From contig JBJXGO010000154.1 of assembly GCA_046160345.1 (NCBI GenBank), forward strand, positions 1-13,501: DNA of 13,501 nt, in the 5' to 3' direction. Numbering within the stretch: the stretch's first letter is position 1; the number at the start of each line of letters is the position of its first letter. The notes beneath the pieces are model-generated. The model made no database searches. It saw nothing but the letters and a program-made list of their open reading frames with translations, and was not told the origin of the DNA. Shown here piece by piece: positions 13,321-13,501 of this stretch. Position numbers and translations under genes: made by a program. The stretch is from M3007 sp046160345 (lineage in GTDB: Bacteria; Bacteroidota; Bacteroidia; Chitinophagales; Saprospiraceae).

Positions 13321-13501
13321 ACAACAGCGAACAAAGGATGTACGTCCATGCCGCCGAAAGCCAACGCTCAATGCCAACGCACCAACCCCATTAAGTTAAG
13401 GGGAGTAAAAACCAAAAGCCGAATTACCACAATTTGAATCATAGCGGATTTTCGGTGATAAAAACAGCGTACCTGGGTTTAATAGCAGCAAGGGCTCAAG
13501 G
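13321..13501. other. Noncoding end of the window downstream of the cassette
   Basis: No gene is seen in these 181 nt. They hold a near-palindrome GGATGTACGTCC (13336-13347) and two tandem copies of GCCAACGC 13 nt apart (13360-13367, 13373-13380). A further quasi-palindrome reads CCCC-a-TTAAGTTAA-GGGG (13386-13403). None is followed by a T-run, so no clear terminator for the cassette is visible. The mix of short repeats could mark the edge of an acquired segment. Confidence 0.4.

Noticed and set aside
13360..13403. Integron attC site after the cassette
   Set aside because: The short repeats and GTTAAGG-like string suggested one, but the R'/R'' core pattern (GTTRRRY with a matching RYYYAAC) is not met and no such sites separate the four genes.
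1..13501. CRISPR array, tRNA, rRNA or insertion sequence
   Set aside because: No regularly spaced direct repeats, no tRNA cloverleaf or rRNA segment and no transposase frame were seen in either strand.

Overview
The window is a piece of a Bacteroidota chromosome, probably from the Saprospiria/Chitinophagia side. The evidence is a type IX secretion type-B sorting domain at the left edge, a Bacteroidetes-type GlmU-like protein, type-B ribosomal protein L31, a DUF4369/TlpA-type thioredoxin lipid-envelope protein, a NusG-like UpxY protein, and several promoters with the Bacteroidetes -7 box TAnnTTTG. Phylum is well supported; anything finer is a guess.

Layout. Positions 2-601 (+) hold the 3' end of a secreted/gliding-type surface protein. 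Positions 625-10706 are one long run of minus-strand genes. In transcription order from the right they are: NusG-like antiterminator, DinB-like metalloenzyme, miaB, two small AT-rich unknown genes, a sigma-54 activator, a thioredoxin-fold envelope protein, rpmE2 (with its own promoter and terminator), GlmU-like nucleotidyltransferase, purM, and a TPR lipoprotein. Most of this is ordinary housekeeping DNA. The exceptions are the two-gene insert between miaB and the sigma-54 gene (7098-7955), and short repeat-like pieces at about 1172-1219 and 2388-2425.

The right end (10940-13320, + strand) is the accessory part and the most interesting. A good Bacteroidetes promoter (TTTG-N20-TACATTTG, 10940-10971) precedes a leader of about 210 nt with a 16-bp hairpin. 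Four closely spaced AT-rich genes follow: (1) an intact-looking pterin-4a-carbinolamine dehydratase (PCD, 93 aa); (2) a TIR-domain protein whose C-terminal ~95 residues are themselves a PCD-like domain with one catalytic His replaced by Phe; (3) a ThsB/DUF1863-type TIR-like protein; (4) a small protein with three predicted membrane segments. The gaps are 41, 11 and 7 nt, so this looks like one operon.

My reading, which is inference, is that this is a candidate undescribed immune/conflict system. Two different TIR-type enzymes would feed a membrane effector. The free PCD and the PCD-like tail of the TIR protein would act as a matched pair, because PCD/DCoH proteins are known to form homo- and hetero-oligomers. 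Nothing in the window proves a defence function; the case rests on domain content, operon structure and the shared PCD fold in adjacent genes.
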